From Prevotellaceae bacterium UBA4372 (lineage in GTDB: Bacteria; Bacteroidota; Bacteroidia; Bacteroidales; Bacteroidaceae), in assembly GCA_002391275.1 (NCBI GenBank), contig DGSC01000015.1, forward strand, positions 1-28,039: DNA of 28,039 nt, in the 5' to 3' direction. The position numbers were made by a program, and so were the translations under genes. The notes beneath the pieces are model-generated. The model saw nothing but the letters and a program-made list of their open reading frames with translations. It was not told the DNA's origin and did not search any database. Every line of letters begins with the position of its first letter. Within the stretch, counting starts at the first letter, position 1. Positions 1 through 7,492 of this stretch are shown piece by piece.

Positions 1-55
1 CTTTCTTATCCCGAACTGACGTAAAAAGAGGTTGGAGTGACTATATATGAATAAA

Positions 56-88
56 CTCCTGCGCCATTTCTAATAATTGGCGCAGGAG
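56..88. terminator. Hairpin, likely bidirectional terminator
   Basis: A perfect 11-bp inverted repeat (CTCCTGCGCCA at 56-66 with TGGCGCAGGAG at 78-88) encloses an 11-nt loop. It lies downstream of the small minus-strand peptide gene (138-257). It could also terminate a plus-strand gene ending left of the window. The T tracts on both sides are short, so termination is inferred from position and stem strength. Confidence 0.55.
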
Positions 89-137
89 CCTTTAGATTGT
101 TCATCATATCGATGAGTGACAAATACTATTCTGTTTT

Positions 138-257
138 TTAATCACCCTCACCGTCCCAATAGGCTACACCATGGGGATCACTACCAGCCAATAACTGGCA
201 TTTGTGTTGCAATAGGACGACCTGCATCGCGGGCTTCTTATATTCTTTCTTCTTCAT
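138..257 (-). CDS. 39-aa small peptide with KKPxMQVVxLQH / LLAGS pattern
   Basis: This short gene starts MKKKEYKKPAMQVV, has QLLAGS at residues 21-26 and ends in an acidic, aromatic tail (YWDGEGD). A very good ribosome binding site (AGGAGG) sits 7 nt before the ATG. From memory, short proteins with a conserved basic N-terminus containing KPxM and an LLAGS-like centre, followed by a variable tail, are common in Prevotella and relatives; their function is unknown. It starts 14 bp after the stop of the fragment at 272-480 and is followed by a hairpin, so it may have been co-transcribed with that gene. The layout (conserved front, small-residue motif, variable acidic end) resembles a leader-plus-core precursor peptide, but no maturation or export gene is adjacent. 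Confidence 0.65.
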   Translation of the reverse strand: MKKKEYKKPAMQVVLLQHKCQLLAGSDPHGVAYWDGEGD

Positions 258-271
258 TGCGTTATCCTCCT

Positions 272-480
272 TTACTTGATTACAATCTTACGACCATTAT
301 TGATATATAGTCCCTTCTTCGTGGGCTTGCCTTCGAGTTTGCGGCCATCCATCGTGTACCAGCCTTCAAGTGTGATGTCACCCGTCTTGGTCTCGAGTGT
401 GCCTCACCTGTTGTCGTAGTGTTCAGCGTCACCGTTCCACCGTTCAGATTGAAAGTCATCTGTCCAGTAGCAGAGCGGTT
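272..480 (-). pseudogene. Frameshifted C-terminal fragment of a secreted protein
   Basis: The minus strand encodes a typical Prevotella secreted-protein end: GTLETKTGD, then GWYTMDGRKLEGKPTKKG, then LYINNGRKIVIK and a stop. Reading back, the frame is closed by TGA at 404-406. The upstream part (TGQMTFNLNGG, TVTLNTTTTGE) continues in another frame, so one small indel near 404 would restore a single reading frame. No start codon or N-terminal domain is present. The fragment begins directly after the stop codon of the response regulator gene. It is best read as the 3' remnant of a deleted gene carrying a type IX-like C-terminal tail. Confidence 0.7.
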
Positions 481-495
481 TGGAGTTATAATTCT

Positions 496-1119
496 TTAAA
501 TAAGGTGTTCGCGTAAGGCTTTTCGCACCAGTTCAGCGGTGTTTCTGGCCTCGCACTTGGCAAGCAGATGTTTGCGATACCAGCCAGCAGTCTCTACAGT
601 CAGCCCAAGACGGGCTGCAATCCCTGTGTTTGTGAGGCCATCGCAAATCAGGCGGAGAACATTCTGTTCCGCCGGGGTAATGTGAACGGCTTTTGGTTCG
701 CTGCGCTGAATGATGTCCTTTACCTCCGGTGCGATGAAACGGCCGCCCCGCCATACGGTGACAATGGCATTGACGAGCACATCCACAGGCGACAGCTTCA
801 GCACGTAGCCGTGGGCACCGCTGTCAAGCACACGCCGTATCAGGGCATATTCATCGTGAACGGTGACGACCACGACCTTCATCCTCGGATAGTCGCTGAC
901 CACCTGACGGCAAAAGGCTACGCCGTCATCGCCGGGCATTGAGAGGTCAAGCAGCAGCACGTCGGGACAGCGTTCCTTCAGGGAGGCGGCGCAGGTCGGC
1001 AAAGTGTTGAACTGACGGCTGACTCGGGCCAGGCCGCTGCGGTTGATGGCTTCAGCCAGTCCCTCACAGAACATGGCATGGTCGTCGGCCACATAAACGT
1101 CAATCAAATATTTCTTCAT
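496..1119 (-). CDS. LuxR/NarL-family response regulator
   Basis: The 207-aa protein has an N-terminal receiver domain with the acidic pair D12-D13, the phosphorylated aspartate D58 in LLLDLSMPG, T86 and K108. A LuxR-type helix-turn-helix follows at about 147-205 (ITPAEQNVLRLICDGLTNTG, then VETAGWYRKHLLAK). It should be a cytoplasmic DNA-binding regulator phosphorylated by the kinase encoded immediately upstream. The start is fixed by an ATGA overlap with the kinase stop, the usual sign of translational coupling. Its length is normal for NarL/FixJ regulators and all key residues are present. The target genes cannot be read from sequence; the divergently transcribed secreted protein at 3205 is one candidate by position only. 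Confidence 0.93.
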   Translation of the reverse strand: MKKYLIDVYVADDHAMFCEGLAEAINRSGLARVSRQFNTLPTCAASLKERCPDVLLLDLSMPGDDGVAFCRQVVSDYPRMKVVVVTVHDEYALIRRVLDSGAHGYVLKLSPVDVLVNAIVTVWRGGRFIAPEVKDIIQRSEPKAVHITPAEQNVLRLICDGLTNTGIAARLGLTVETAGWYRKHLLAKCEARNTAELVRKALREHLI

Positions 1120-3005
1120 AGTGGGATGCTTACGTTTACTTCTGTTCCACCCGCGGCCGACGGCGCAATGTGCATGGTTCCGTGATAGGGACGGATGCGC
1201 TCTTCAATGTTTCGCAGACCCATACCTTTTTGAAGTGAAGAATGAGGAGTGGAGAATGACGAATTTCCACAATCGCTCACGGTGAGCGTGACCTCATGCG
1301 CCCCTTGCAGCAGCTGTATGTCTATGTGGCTGGCATGGGCATGCTTCAGCGCGTTGCTCACCAGTTCGTAGGCACAGCGGTACAGCACCAACTCCACATC
1401 CTTGGCTATCGGATGTCCGTCGGCCGACGACGAGAACTCGGCCCCCGGCACCGTTGCGGCAAAATCGCTCAGTGCCGACCGCAGACCGCCACGCAGCAGC
1501 TCCTCGGGCAGCAGGTGATGGGCGGTGCGGCGCAGCTCGCCGGCTGTGCTGTCTAACTGCTGCAGGCTCTCGGCCTTGTCGGCATTGTCCTCTATCTTCA
1601 GCCTCAGCACCGACAGCATGCTGCCCACACCGTCGTGCAGGTCGCGGGCCAGGATGCGGCGTTCGCGCGTCTCAGCCTCCAGGGCAGCCTTTGCGGCTAT
1701 CAGCTTTTTCTTCCTGCGGTTCATTACAATGATGAGGAGAACGCTCACCGCCAGTGCGCCGGTGGCGACGATGGCAATCCCGAGGAGCCAGCGGTAGAGG
1801 CTGCGCTCAAGGTTGAGGGTGGCAATGCGGGCCTCCTTCTTCTCAGTCTCGTAGAGCACCTCCATCTGTGACAGTCCGCTCTGGTAGTGGTCTGTGGCGT
1901 AGCGCGTCATCACGTCGTGCATCTTCCGGATATACTCGCGAGCCTTGTCCTTCTGGCCCAGCTCCGTATAGATTTCCGCCAACAGCTGATAGCTATTGGC
2001 ATCGGCACCAGTGGCTGACGAGTCGGGGCGGATGGTCTGCAGGGCATAGCTGAGAGCTCGTTGCCATTGCCCTTCGGCCATTGCCAATTCAGCAGCTGCG
2101 GAATAGATGTCGCTTTTGTTCTCAAACATCATCTCGTCGCTCACCAGGCTGAGTACTTCCTTGGCATAGGCGTTGGCCTCGGGCAAGTCCTGATGCCCCT
2201 CCATCATGTTCAGTCGCACCATCGAGGCGAGCACCACAGGATAGTCTTCCGCCTCTTCCGTGCGGTGGGCATGGTAGTAGGCGTAACAGCGTTCGGCTGT
2301 GGCGCGCGCCTTGTCGTAGTCGTTCATATCGAGATATATCTTTATGAGTCCCTTGCGCGAGAGGGCCGTCATCAGCGAGTCGCCCGAGGTCTCTCCCCGC
2401 TCCAGCGCCTTCAGGTAGTTGCGCTCAGCCTCTTCACGGTTGCCCATCGTGAAGTAGAGCTCGCCGATGTTGTGGTAGAGCACGGTCTGGCTCTCCAGCC
2501 AGTTGTATTTCTCGAAGATGGGCAGTGCCAGCTGATAGTAGTGGATGGCCAGGTGGTGCTTGTCCTGCATGTTGTAGTCGTTGGCGATCGAGCCGTAGAG
2601 TGCCGAGCGCGCGTCGTCGATGGTTGTCTCCGTGTAACGACTGTCGTGTGCCATCGTGTCTACGACGGCCAGTGCACATTGGAAATAGCGGATGGCCTCG
2701 TCGTGTTCCTCGCGGCGGTAGTGTAACAGACCGAAATAGCGCAGCACATCCTGTCGCGCGTTCAGTCCATTCCGTTCGTAACTCAGTGCCAAAGCCTTGC
2801 GGCCGTAATCCTCAGCCTTCTTCGTATCATAGAGAGCATAGCCACGCATCAGTGCGACGTAAGCTCTCAGCAGGTCGTCGCCCTTCGGTGGGTTGCTGCT
2901 CTTCAGGGCTGCCTCCAAGGAATCGACGCGGGCGTTGCGGTGGTCGTTGTAGGCTGCCACCGATGTGCCAAGGCATAGGCAAAGAAAAAGAATCGTATGT
3001 CGCAT
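1116..3005 (-). CDS. TPR-containing sensor histidine kinase (HisKA_3)
   Basis: The start at 3005 is preferred over the longer reading frame from 3047. It puts a signal peptide (MRHTILFLCLCLGTSVAA) at the N-terminus, and a promoter -7 box lies at 3014-3021, inside the longer version. The 629-aa product has periplasmic tetratricopeptide-like repeats over roughly residues 30-390, a membrane helix near 406-428, and a short coiled linker. The HisKA_3 dimerisation domain carries the phospho-acceptor H457 in LARDLHDGVG. The ATPase domain shows an N box around N551 (ELVSNALKHAHA) and a G box GMGL at 594-597. It probably senses an envelope signal through the TPR domain and phosphorylates the overlapping LuxR-type regulator. 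An unusual serine/phenylalanine-rich insertion sits between the D-box and G-box at residues 582-592. Confidence 0.9.
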   Translation of the reverse strand: MRHTILFLCLCLGTSVAAYNDHRNARVDSLEAALKSSNPPKGDDLLRAYVALMRGYALYDTKKAEDYGRKALALSYERNGLNARQDVLRYFGLLHYRREEHDEAIRYFQCALAVVDTMAHDSRYTETTIDDARSALYGSIANDYNMQDKHHLAIHYYQLALPIFEKYNWLESQTVLYHNIGELYFTMGNREEAERNYLKALERGETSGDSLMTALSRKGLIKIYLDMNDYDKARATAERCYAYYHAHRTEEAEDYPVVLASMVRLNMMEGHQDLPEANAYAKEVLSLVSDEMMFENKSDIYSAAAELAMAEGQWQRALSYALQTIRPDSSATGADANSYQLLAEIYTELGQKDKAREYIRKMHDVMTRYATDHYQSGLSQMEVLYETEKKEARIATLNLERSLYRWLLGIAIVATGALAVSVLLIIVMNRRKKKLIAAKAALEAETRERRILARDLHDGVGSMLSVLRLKIEDNADKAESLQQLDSTAGELRRTAHHLLPEELLRGGLRSALSDFAATVPGAEFSSSADGHPIAKDVELVLYRCAYELVSNALKHAHASHIDIQLLQGAHEVTLTVSDCGNSSFSTPHSSLQKGMGLRNIEERIRPYHGTMHIAPSAAGGTEVNVSIPL

Positions 3006-3013
3006 ATTGCTTG

Positions 3014-3021
3014 CAAAGTTA
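3014..3021 (-). promoter_or_regulatory. -7 promoter box of the two-component operon
   Basis: TAACTTTG on the minus strand matches the Bacteroidetes -7 consensus TAnnTTTG. Only 8 nt separate it from the chosen kinase ATG, so the transcript would be almost leaderless. A clear -33 TTTG is not evident. Confidence 0.6.
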
Positions 3022-3161
3022 CACATTTTTTCCGATGCAACCGCCACGAAGCCCCAAAAACTTTTCCTCTAAGCGAAAACGTCCCTCCCTTTTAGGGGGT
3101 AAAAAGCCGTGTAATTCCGTTTTCGTGCCAGCAGCTGCACCTTTTTCTGCCCCAAAAACCG

Positions 3162-3169
3162 TAACTTTG
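3162..3169 (+). promoter_or_regulatory. -7 promoter box of the 3205 gene
   Basis: TAACTTTGC fits the TAnnTTTG consensus and lies 35 nt before the ATG at 3205, a normal leader length. A T-rich stretch about 20 nt upstream could act as the -33 element. Confidence 0.65.
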
Positions 3170-3204
3170 CAGCAAACATATATATCAACAAAAGCAATAC
3201 GATT

Positions 3205-5178
3205 ATGAAGAAAACTCTACTTACTTTAGCAGCTTTCGCTCTCACACTGACGGGCGTACGAGCAAGCGTAGCAATTAACAGTACAAACTTTCCCGACGAG
3301 AACTTTCTCTGGGTAGTGCAGAACGATTGGGACACCGACGATGACGGCACCCTCAGCGACGAGGAAATCGCCGAACGCACACATGCCGTACTCTACGGCG
3401 TAACGAACTTCAAGGGCATCGAGTATTTCTACCACATCACGGATCTCTTGATCAGTGGCCTGAACTCTGATGGCAATTCGATGAGGAATCTCGACCTCAC
3501 CAAGTTCTCCAAACTGGAAAGAGTCGAGATAAGTGATTATCCCGAAACCACCTCGCTCGACTTCACCAAGAATACCAATCTGTGGTCTCTCCTAATCTCC
3601 AATATGTACGGTCTGACCACCGTTCAGATTCCGGCCAGTATAGCATACCTCTACATGTTTTGGAACCCAAAACTCACCACCGTCAACCTTAACGCCTGCC
3701 GCGATAACCTCGACGAACTGTCCATGCAGGACGTCGCCATAAAGGATGTCGATGTGAGTAACTTCAAGAAACTACACCGCATCTACATCCAGGGTGACGG
3801 CGAGGAAAAAATCTACAAAATGAACTCGCTCAACATCTCGGGTTGCAACGAACTCTGGTCGATAGAAGTCACCTGGACCGATATTGAGACCCTCACCATC
3901 AAAGACCTGCCTGCGTTCATGGAGGCCACCGTCAGTTACAACGACATCCGCAAACTCACCGTCGAGAACTGCCCGGAACTTCTCTTCCTCGACTGTCAGG
4001 ACAATAAACTCCCCGAACTGCACATCAAGAAGTGCGATAAGTTCTGGCGCATCTTCGCCAACAACAACTATATGCGGACGCTCATCATCGACGAAAGCCC
4101 CCTTGAAGAAGTCGAGGCCGCAGACAACCAACTGATGTGGCTCGACCTGAGCAAGGTGGTGTTTGAAAAAGACAGACTCAATGAAGCCCAGGCCCCCATC
4201 AAGGTTAACAACCAAACGCCCGCCGTTCAGGCCGTGAAGATTTCTCCGACAGAGACAGGCCTGCTGGTGCACGAGCGTTTCGACGTGAGCCGCGTGCTGA
4301 ACCTCCGCGCCAAAGGCATTGCCCAGACACCGCGTGAGACGACGGTCGATGGTATCCGCTACTTCGTTTTCTACGACAACGGCCCTGATACGCCCAACCT
4401 CGTGGGCTCCGACTGTTTCTACGAGTATGATACGAAGTGGCCCTATCCGTGGATAGAAGGAAACTCGAAGGACAACAACCTGCCCGTGACCCTCAACGTG
4501 GCGTCGTGGACGAAGCACCAGGCCTTCCTCACGCTGTCGGAGAGCCGCGTGGAGGGCAAGTATGGCGAGCCCGCTCCTGCGGCGCCCACCGTCACCCGCT
4601 CGCAGGACTACGACGGAAAGATTACCTTCTCGTCGTCGGACGAGAGCGTGGTGAAGGTTGACCCCGACACCGGCGTGCTGACCGTCACAGGTGCCGGTAC
4701 GGCCATCATCAGCGTGAAGGGCGCGGAGACCGACTACCGCCTGGCACCCGCCGTGAAGACCTATACCGTATATATCGAGAAGGCCACGCCCGCATTCTCC
4801 TTCGCCCAGGCCAACGTGACGGCTGTGCTGGGCGAGGCCGTGCCTGAAAACAAACTCACGGTGGGGCTCTACGACGGCGAGGTGACCTACGCCAGCAGCG
4901 ACGAGGCCATTGCCACGGTGGACGCCAACGGCGTGGTGACCACGAAGGTCCTCGGTCAGGTCATCATCACCGCCACGGGTGCCGAGACGGAGAACTGCTA
5001 CGAGGCTCAAAAGGCCCAGTATTCGCTCATCGTCACCGACCCCAGCGGCATCGGTGAAATCGTGAATGGTCAATCAGCCAACCGCAAATACTTCGATCTG
5101 CAGGGCCGCCGCATCATCAGCAGCGCCGTCAAGAAGGGCATGTATGTCGTAGACGGCAAGAAAGTGATAGTGAAGTAA
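3205..5178 (+). CDS. Secreted LRR-like protein with EF-hand-like and Ig-like domains
   Basis: The 657-aa product begins with a signal peptide (about 1-20). A motif common in Prevotella surface proteins follows (INSTNFPDENF). Residues 43-54 form an EF-hand-like loop (DTDDDGTLSDEE), suggesting calcium binding. Residues about 60-330 are irregular leucine-rich repeats with phrases such as NLDLTKF and LLFLDCQDNKL. Two bacterial Ig-like (BIG2-type) domains occupy about 436-525 and 526-613; both contain SSDE and a TVTGAGT/IITATGAET-type strand. The last 29 residues (YFDLQGRR, then KKGMYVVDGKKVIVK) look like a type IX-style sorting tail. It is probably exported or surface attached, with a binding role; no catalytic motif is visible. 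It is divergent from the two-component operon with its own promoter. Confidence 0.85.
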   Translation: MKKTLLTLAAFALTLTGVRASVAINSTNFPDENFLWVVQNDWDTDDDGTLSDEEIAERTHAVLYGVTNFKGIEYFYHITDLLISGLNSDGNSMRNLDLTKFSKLERVEISDYPETTSLDFTKNTNLWSLLISNMYGLTTVQIPASIAYLYMFWNPKLTTVNLNACRDNLDELSMQDVAIKDVDVSNFKKLHRIYIQGDGEEKIYKMNSLNISGCNELWSIEVTWTDIETLTIKDLPAFMEATVSYNDIRKLTVENCPELLFLDCQDNKLPELHIKKCDKFWRIFANNNYMRTLIIDESPLEEVEAADNQLMWLDLSKVVFEKDRLNEAQAPIKVNNQTPAVQAVKISPTETGLLVHERFDVSRVLNLRAKGIAQTPRETTVDGIRYFVFYDNGPDTPNLVGSDCFYEYDTKWPYPWIEGNSKDNNLPVTLNVASWTKHQAFLTLSESRVEGKYGEPAPAAPTVTRSQDYDGKITFSSSDESVVKVDPDTGVLTVTGAGTAIISVKGAETDYRLAPAVKTYTVYIEKATPAFSFAQANVTAVLGEAVPENKLTVGLYDGEVTYASSDEAIATVDANGVVTTKVLGQVIITATGAETENCYEAQKAQYSLIVTDPSGIGEIVNGQSANRKYFDLQGRRIISSAVKKGMYVVDGKKVIVK

Positions 5179-5260
5179 TTTTCAAGAGATATAAAGAAAT
5201 CTAAATCTGTAGCAAGAAGAAAAAACATTCAAAACAGACGATAATCTCAACTTTTATTCG

Positions 5261-5268
5261 TACCTTTG
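5261..5268 (+). promoter_or_regulatory. -7 promoter box ahead of a hairpin-rich transcript
   Basis: TACCTTTG matches the Bacteroidetes -7 box. A start a few bases downstream would put the first nucleotides at the foot of the hairpin beginning at 5271. The next convincing coding start is at 5623, more than 340 nt away, and that gene has its own promoter. Confidence 0.6.
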
Positions 5269-5270
5269 CA

Positions 5271-5405
5271 CCCGATGATGAGTCACAACAAGGCTGGTGA
5301 CCCGTCATCGGGTGTTCATTGAAGCAATTTGTAGCAGTTTGGAGAAAGGAGTACGGTCTCTATATCGTAACCCGATTTTTCCTCCATCTCCCAAACTGCC
5401 TTTAT
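5271..5405 (+). ncRNA. Candidate structured small RNA or leader
   Basis: Two strong hairpins follow the promoter at 5261-5268. The first pairs CCCGATGA (5271-5278) with TCATCGGG (5305-5312) and, inside it, GTCAC (5282-5286) with GTGAC (5297-5301). The second pairs GCAGTTTGG (5334-5342) with CCAAACTGC (5391-5399), extended by AGA/TCT and GGAG/CTCC across small bulges. A weak T-containing tract (CCTTTAT) follows. The 3' end is uncertain and no known RNA family is recognised. It could also be a 5' leader for the regulator at 5623. Confidence 0.45.
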
Positions 5406-5587
5406 ATAAAGAAAGATTGCAAATTCTTCCAAAGTTACTAAAAAAGCCCGTCCGATATGATTGTATAGCCTATTTTATTGCCGATAACTTCAAATTTAAC
5501 ATTTTTATAACAACTGGTTTGTGAAATAATTTGATAAAAAGTTTGGCTTTTTTGACAATTTTTCTTGGTGATATGCGTTTATAGTCT

Positions 5588-5595
5588 TAACTTTG
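5588..5595 (+). promoter_or_regulatory. -7 promoter box of the TPR/AraC regulator
   Basis: TAACTTTG lies 27 nt before the ATG at 5623, with a TTGG about 20 nt upstream as a possible -33 element. The box overlaps the alternative TTG start at 5593, which argues for 5623 as the true start. Confidence 0.65.
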
Positions 5596-5622
5596 CACGT
5601 AGTTTATCTTAATATTTATATT

Positions 5623-7287
5623 ATGAAACGCTCTCACTACATAAGAATCCTGTTATTTTTTGCAGTCTTTCTGCTGCCTTCTCCTACATTAAAGGCAAGT
5701 GTAGAAGAGTCTTTGGAGTCGTTTAATCGTAACGAGACAGAGGCCGCGGCTAATAGATTCTTTTCAGAGTTGCTGTCGTGTCATTTTATTAACGAGCCTG
5801 TCAGCATGAAATCAGGCTTGCCAAAAGATTCCTTACGAGCCAAGGTGTGGTATTGGGCCGCTGAATGGTATTATGATAAGCAACAATATGATAAGTCGTT
5901 GAATTATGGCGAGAAAGCCCTTCCCATTTCTAAGGGCACTTCAATAGAATCAGACTGTCTGAATCTGATGGCCATTGCCAATATCCGTATTTCCGACTTT
6001 GATAAAGCAGCCTGGTATGCCAAGCAATGTTATGCTAAGGATGAAGCCAGTGGCGACCCTGATTTGATGAGCTCTTCCCTTAATACGTTGGCTGCAATTT
6101 ATCTGTCAGCGAAGCAGCCTTTTGAAGCTGAGAAGTATGTACTTCGGGGAATTGAAATGGCGGAGAAGGCCGATAATCCATCTCGTATGGCCGTGCTGCA
6201 AGGTATGGCTTCTGAAATCTATCATGCCCAGGGTGATGATGATAAAGCTCTAAAGTACATAGAAAAAGCTTATGAAATAGATACGTCATTAGGTAACGAA
6301 CCCAAGGCTATGGTTCGTTTAGCCCAGAAAGCTGCTGTGTTGATTGGTCTTGATCAGTTTTCTGAAGCAGAAAAGGTGTTGCTAAAAGTAATTCCCTATA
6401 TGCGCAAGTCTGGGAACTTGCAATCGCTGGGTATTTCCTGTAATAAAATGGGATATGCTTTAGCATCTCAACATCGAGTTGACGAGGCTGTACCTTATTA
6501 TCGTGAAGCAGCTAAAATATTTGTCAAGTTAGGCGATGCATACAACGAGATGCATGCCAGGCGCGGACTTTGCGAAGCCTTATGGAAAAAAGCTCCAGAC
6601 GAAGCTAAAATCCAGCATGACCGTTTCAATACGCTGAAAGATTCATTATATGATACTGCATCAGCTGAAAGTTTGGCAAGATATAATGCTGAATTTGGCA
6701 ACAATCTGCTTCAGTTGGAAAACAAGGCTCAGCGCTCGGCTAAATGGCAAGCTATCTGTCTGGCTGTCATTATTGCAGTCATAGCCATTGTCGGGTGGCT
6801 TGTCATGAGGCGTAGAGCTTCCCGTCAAGCTGCTATAAATGAGGAACTCAGAAGAAATATTCAGATGCTCAATGAAAAGTATAAGCAACTGAATATCTAC
6901 TATGATAATGCTTTGCAATTAAAAGAACAGGACGATAATGACAATCTTGCGTTGGCTGATCGCGATTTTATAGAACGTGCAGTGAATACGATCAATCAGC
7001 TTATTAATGAAGGCTCCCCCGATGCAGCCAGTGTGGCAAAGCGTATGGGGATGAGTCTTTTCCAGTTCCGTCAACGCCTTTCCAAAGTGGTTGACGAAAC
7101 GCCGCAGTCCTTCATCCAAATGGTACGTATGCGCAGGGCCCGTCATTTGCTTGACAATCATCATGAACTAAACATCAATGAAGTGGCTATGTTATGCGCT
7201 TATAATGACACGCCCAACTTTACACGCGCATTCAAAAAAACTTATGGGCTGACGCCGACTCAATATGTTGAGAAACGGAACGTCTAA
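5623..7287 (+). CDS. Membrane-bound TPR protein with C-terminal AraC-type HTH
   Basis: The 554-aa product starts with a signal/anchor sequence (MKRSHYIRILLFFAVFLLP). TPR-like helical repeats follow over about residues 40-360 (for example DKALKYIEKAYEID and DEAVPYYREAAKIF). A transmembrane helix lies near 376-397 and a short coiled coil near 400-435. A full AraC/XylS DNA-binding domain occupies 447-554, with both helix-turn-helix units and the family ending FTRAFKKTYGLTPTQYV. This architecture is familiar in Bacteroidetes: a periplasmic TPR sensor joined directly to a cytoplasmic DNA-binding domain, a one-component alternative to a histidine kinase. The gene is AT-rich compared with the kinase at 1116. 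It precedes a small-ORF/secreted-protein operon whose promoter region carries two identical sites 21 bp apart, so that operon is its likely target. Confidence 0.85.
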   Translation: MKRSHYIRILLFFAVFLLPSPTLKASVEESLESFNRNETEAAANRFFSELLSCHFINEPVSMKSGLPKDSLRAKVWYWAAEWYYDKQQYDKSLNYGEKALPISKGTSIESDCLNLMAIANIRISDFDKAAWYAKQCYAKDEASGDPDLMSSSLNTLAAIYLSAKQPFEAEKYVLRGIEMAEKADNPSRMAVLQGMASEIYHAQGDDDKALKYIEKAYEIDTSLGNEPKAMVRLAQKAAVLIGLDQFSEAEKVLLKVIPYMRKSGNLQSLGISCNKMGYALASQHRVDEAVPYYREAAKIFVKLGDAYNEMHARRGLCEALWKKAPDEAKIQHDRFNTLKDSLYDTASAESLARYNAEFGNNLLQLENKAQRSAKWQAICLAVIIAVIAIVGWLVMRRRASRQAAINEELRRNIQMLNEKYKQLNIYYDNALQLKEQDDNDNLALADRDFIERAVNTINQLINEGSPDAASVAKRMGMSLFQFRQRLSKVVDETPQSFIQMVRMRRARHLLDNHHELNINEVAMLCAYNDTPNFTRAFKKTYGLTPTQYVEKRNV

Positions 7288-7380
7288 TAAAAATTGTAAA
7301 AGCGTTCGCAAATATCATCTTCTCGTCGTTATTTTTTTCTCTGGTTCATCGTTTTTTTACCTTTTTTTATTGAAAATTTA

Positions 7381-7413
7381 ACGAAATGATAAGAATACTT
7401 TACGAAATGATAA
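7381..7413 (+). promoter_or_regulatory. Two direct repeats 21 bp apart, candidate AraC-type operator
   Basis: ACGAAATGATAA occurs at 7381-7392 and again at 7402-7413, exactly 21 bp start to start. Both copies lie just upstream of the -7 box at 7436, so they cover the -33 region and what precedes it. AraC-family proteins typically bind direct repeats about two helical turns apart next to the -35 region. Assignment to the neighbouring regulator is inference. Confidence 0.55.
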
Positions 7414-7435
7414 CGCTAAATCTTTAATTCGAGGG

Positions 7436-7443
7436 TAACTTTG
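7436..7443 (+). promoter_or_regulatory. -7 promoter box of the 7493-9598 operon
   Basis: TAACTTTG matches TAnnTTTG and lies 49 nt before the ATG at 7493. No good -33 TTTG is seen at the expected distance, consistent with an activator-dependent promoter. Confidence 0.6.
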
Positions 7444-7492
7444 TCGCAGATTTAAAAACCTTTTTGAGAAAAAGTTTCTCTTCTGCACCCTA

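Noticed and set aside
116..310. 64-aa plus-strand open frame
   Set aside because: It overlaps, in antisense, the peptide gene with the strong Shine-Dalgarno and the secreted-protein tail, both of which have better support.
2061..2726. 221-aa plus-strand open frame
   Set aside because: It lies antisense within the TPR part of the kinase gene, whose domains are clearly recognisable.
3006..3047. Longer kinase start at 3047
   Set aside because: It would place the signal peptide internally and include the promoter -7 box in the coding region. The same logic rejects starts at 5593, 10406 and 21460.
3772..5073. 433-aa minus-strand open frame
   Set aside because: It is the antisense shadow of the secreted protein at 3205; composition (rich in H, V, G, R) is typical of a shadow frame and it has no domain or promoter.
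5297..5524. 75-aa frame after the hairpin promoter
   Set aside because: It starts at GTG inside the first hairpin, crosses the second stem, and has no recognisable protein pattern; structured RNA explains the region better.
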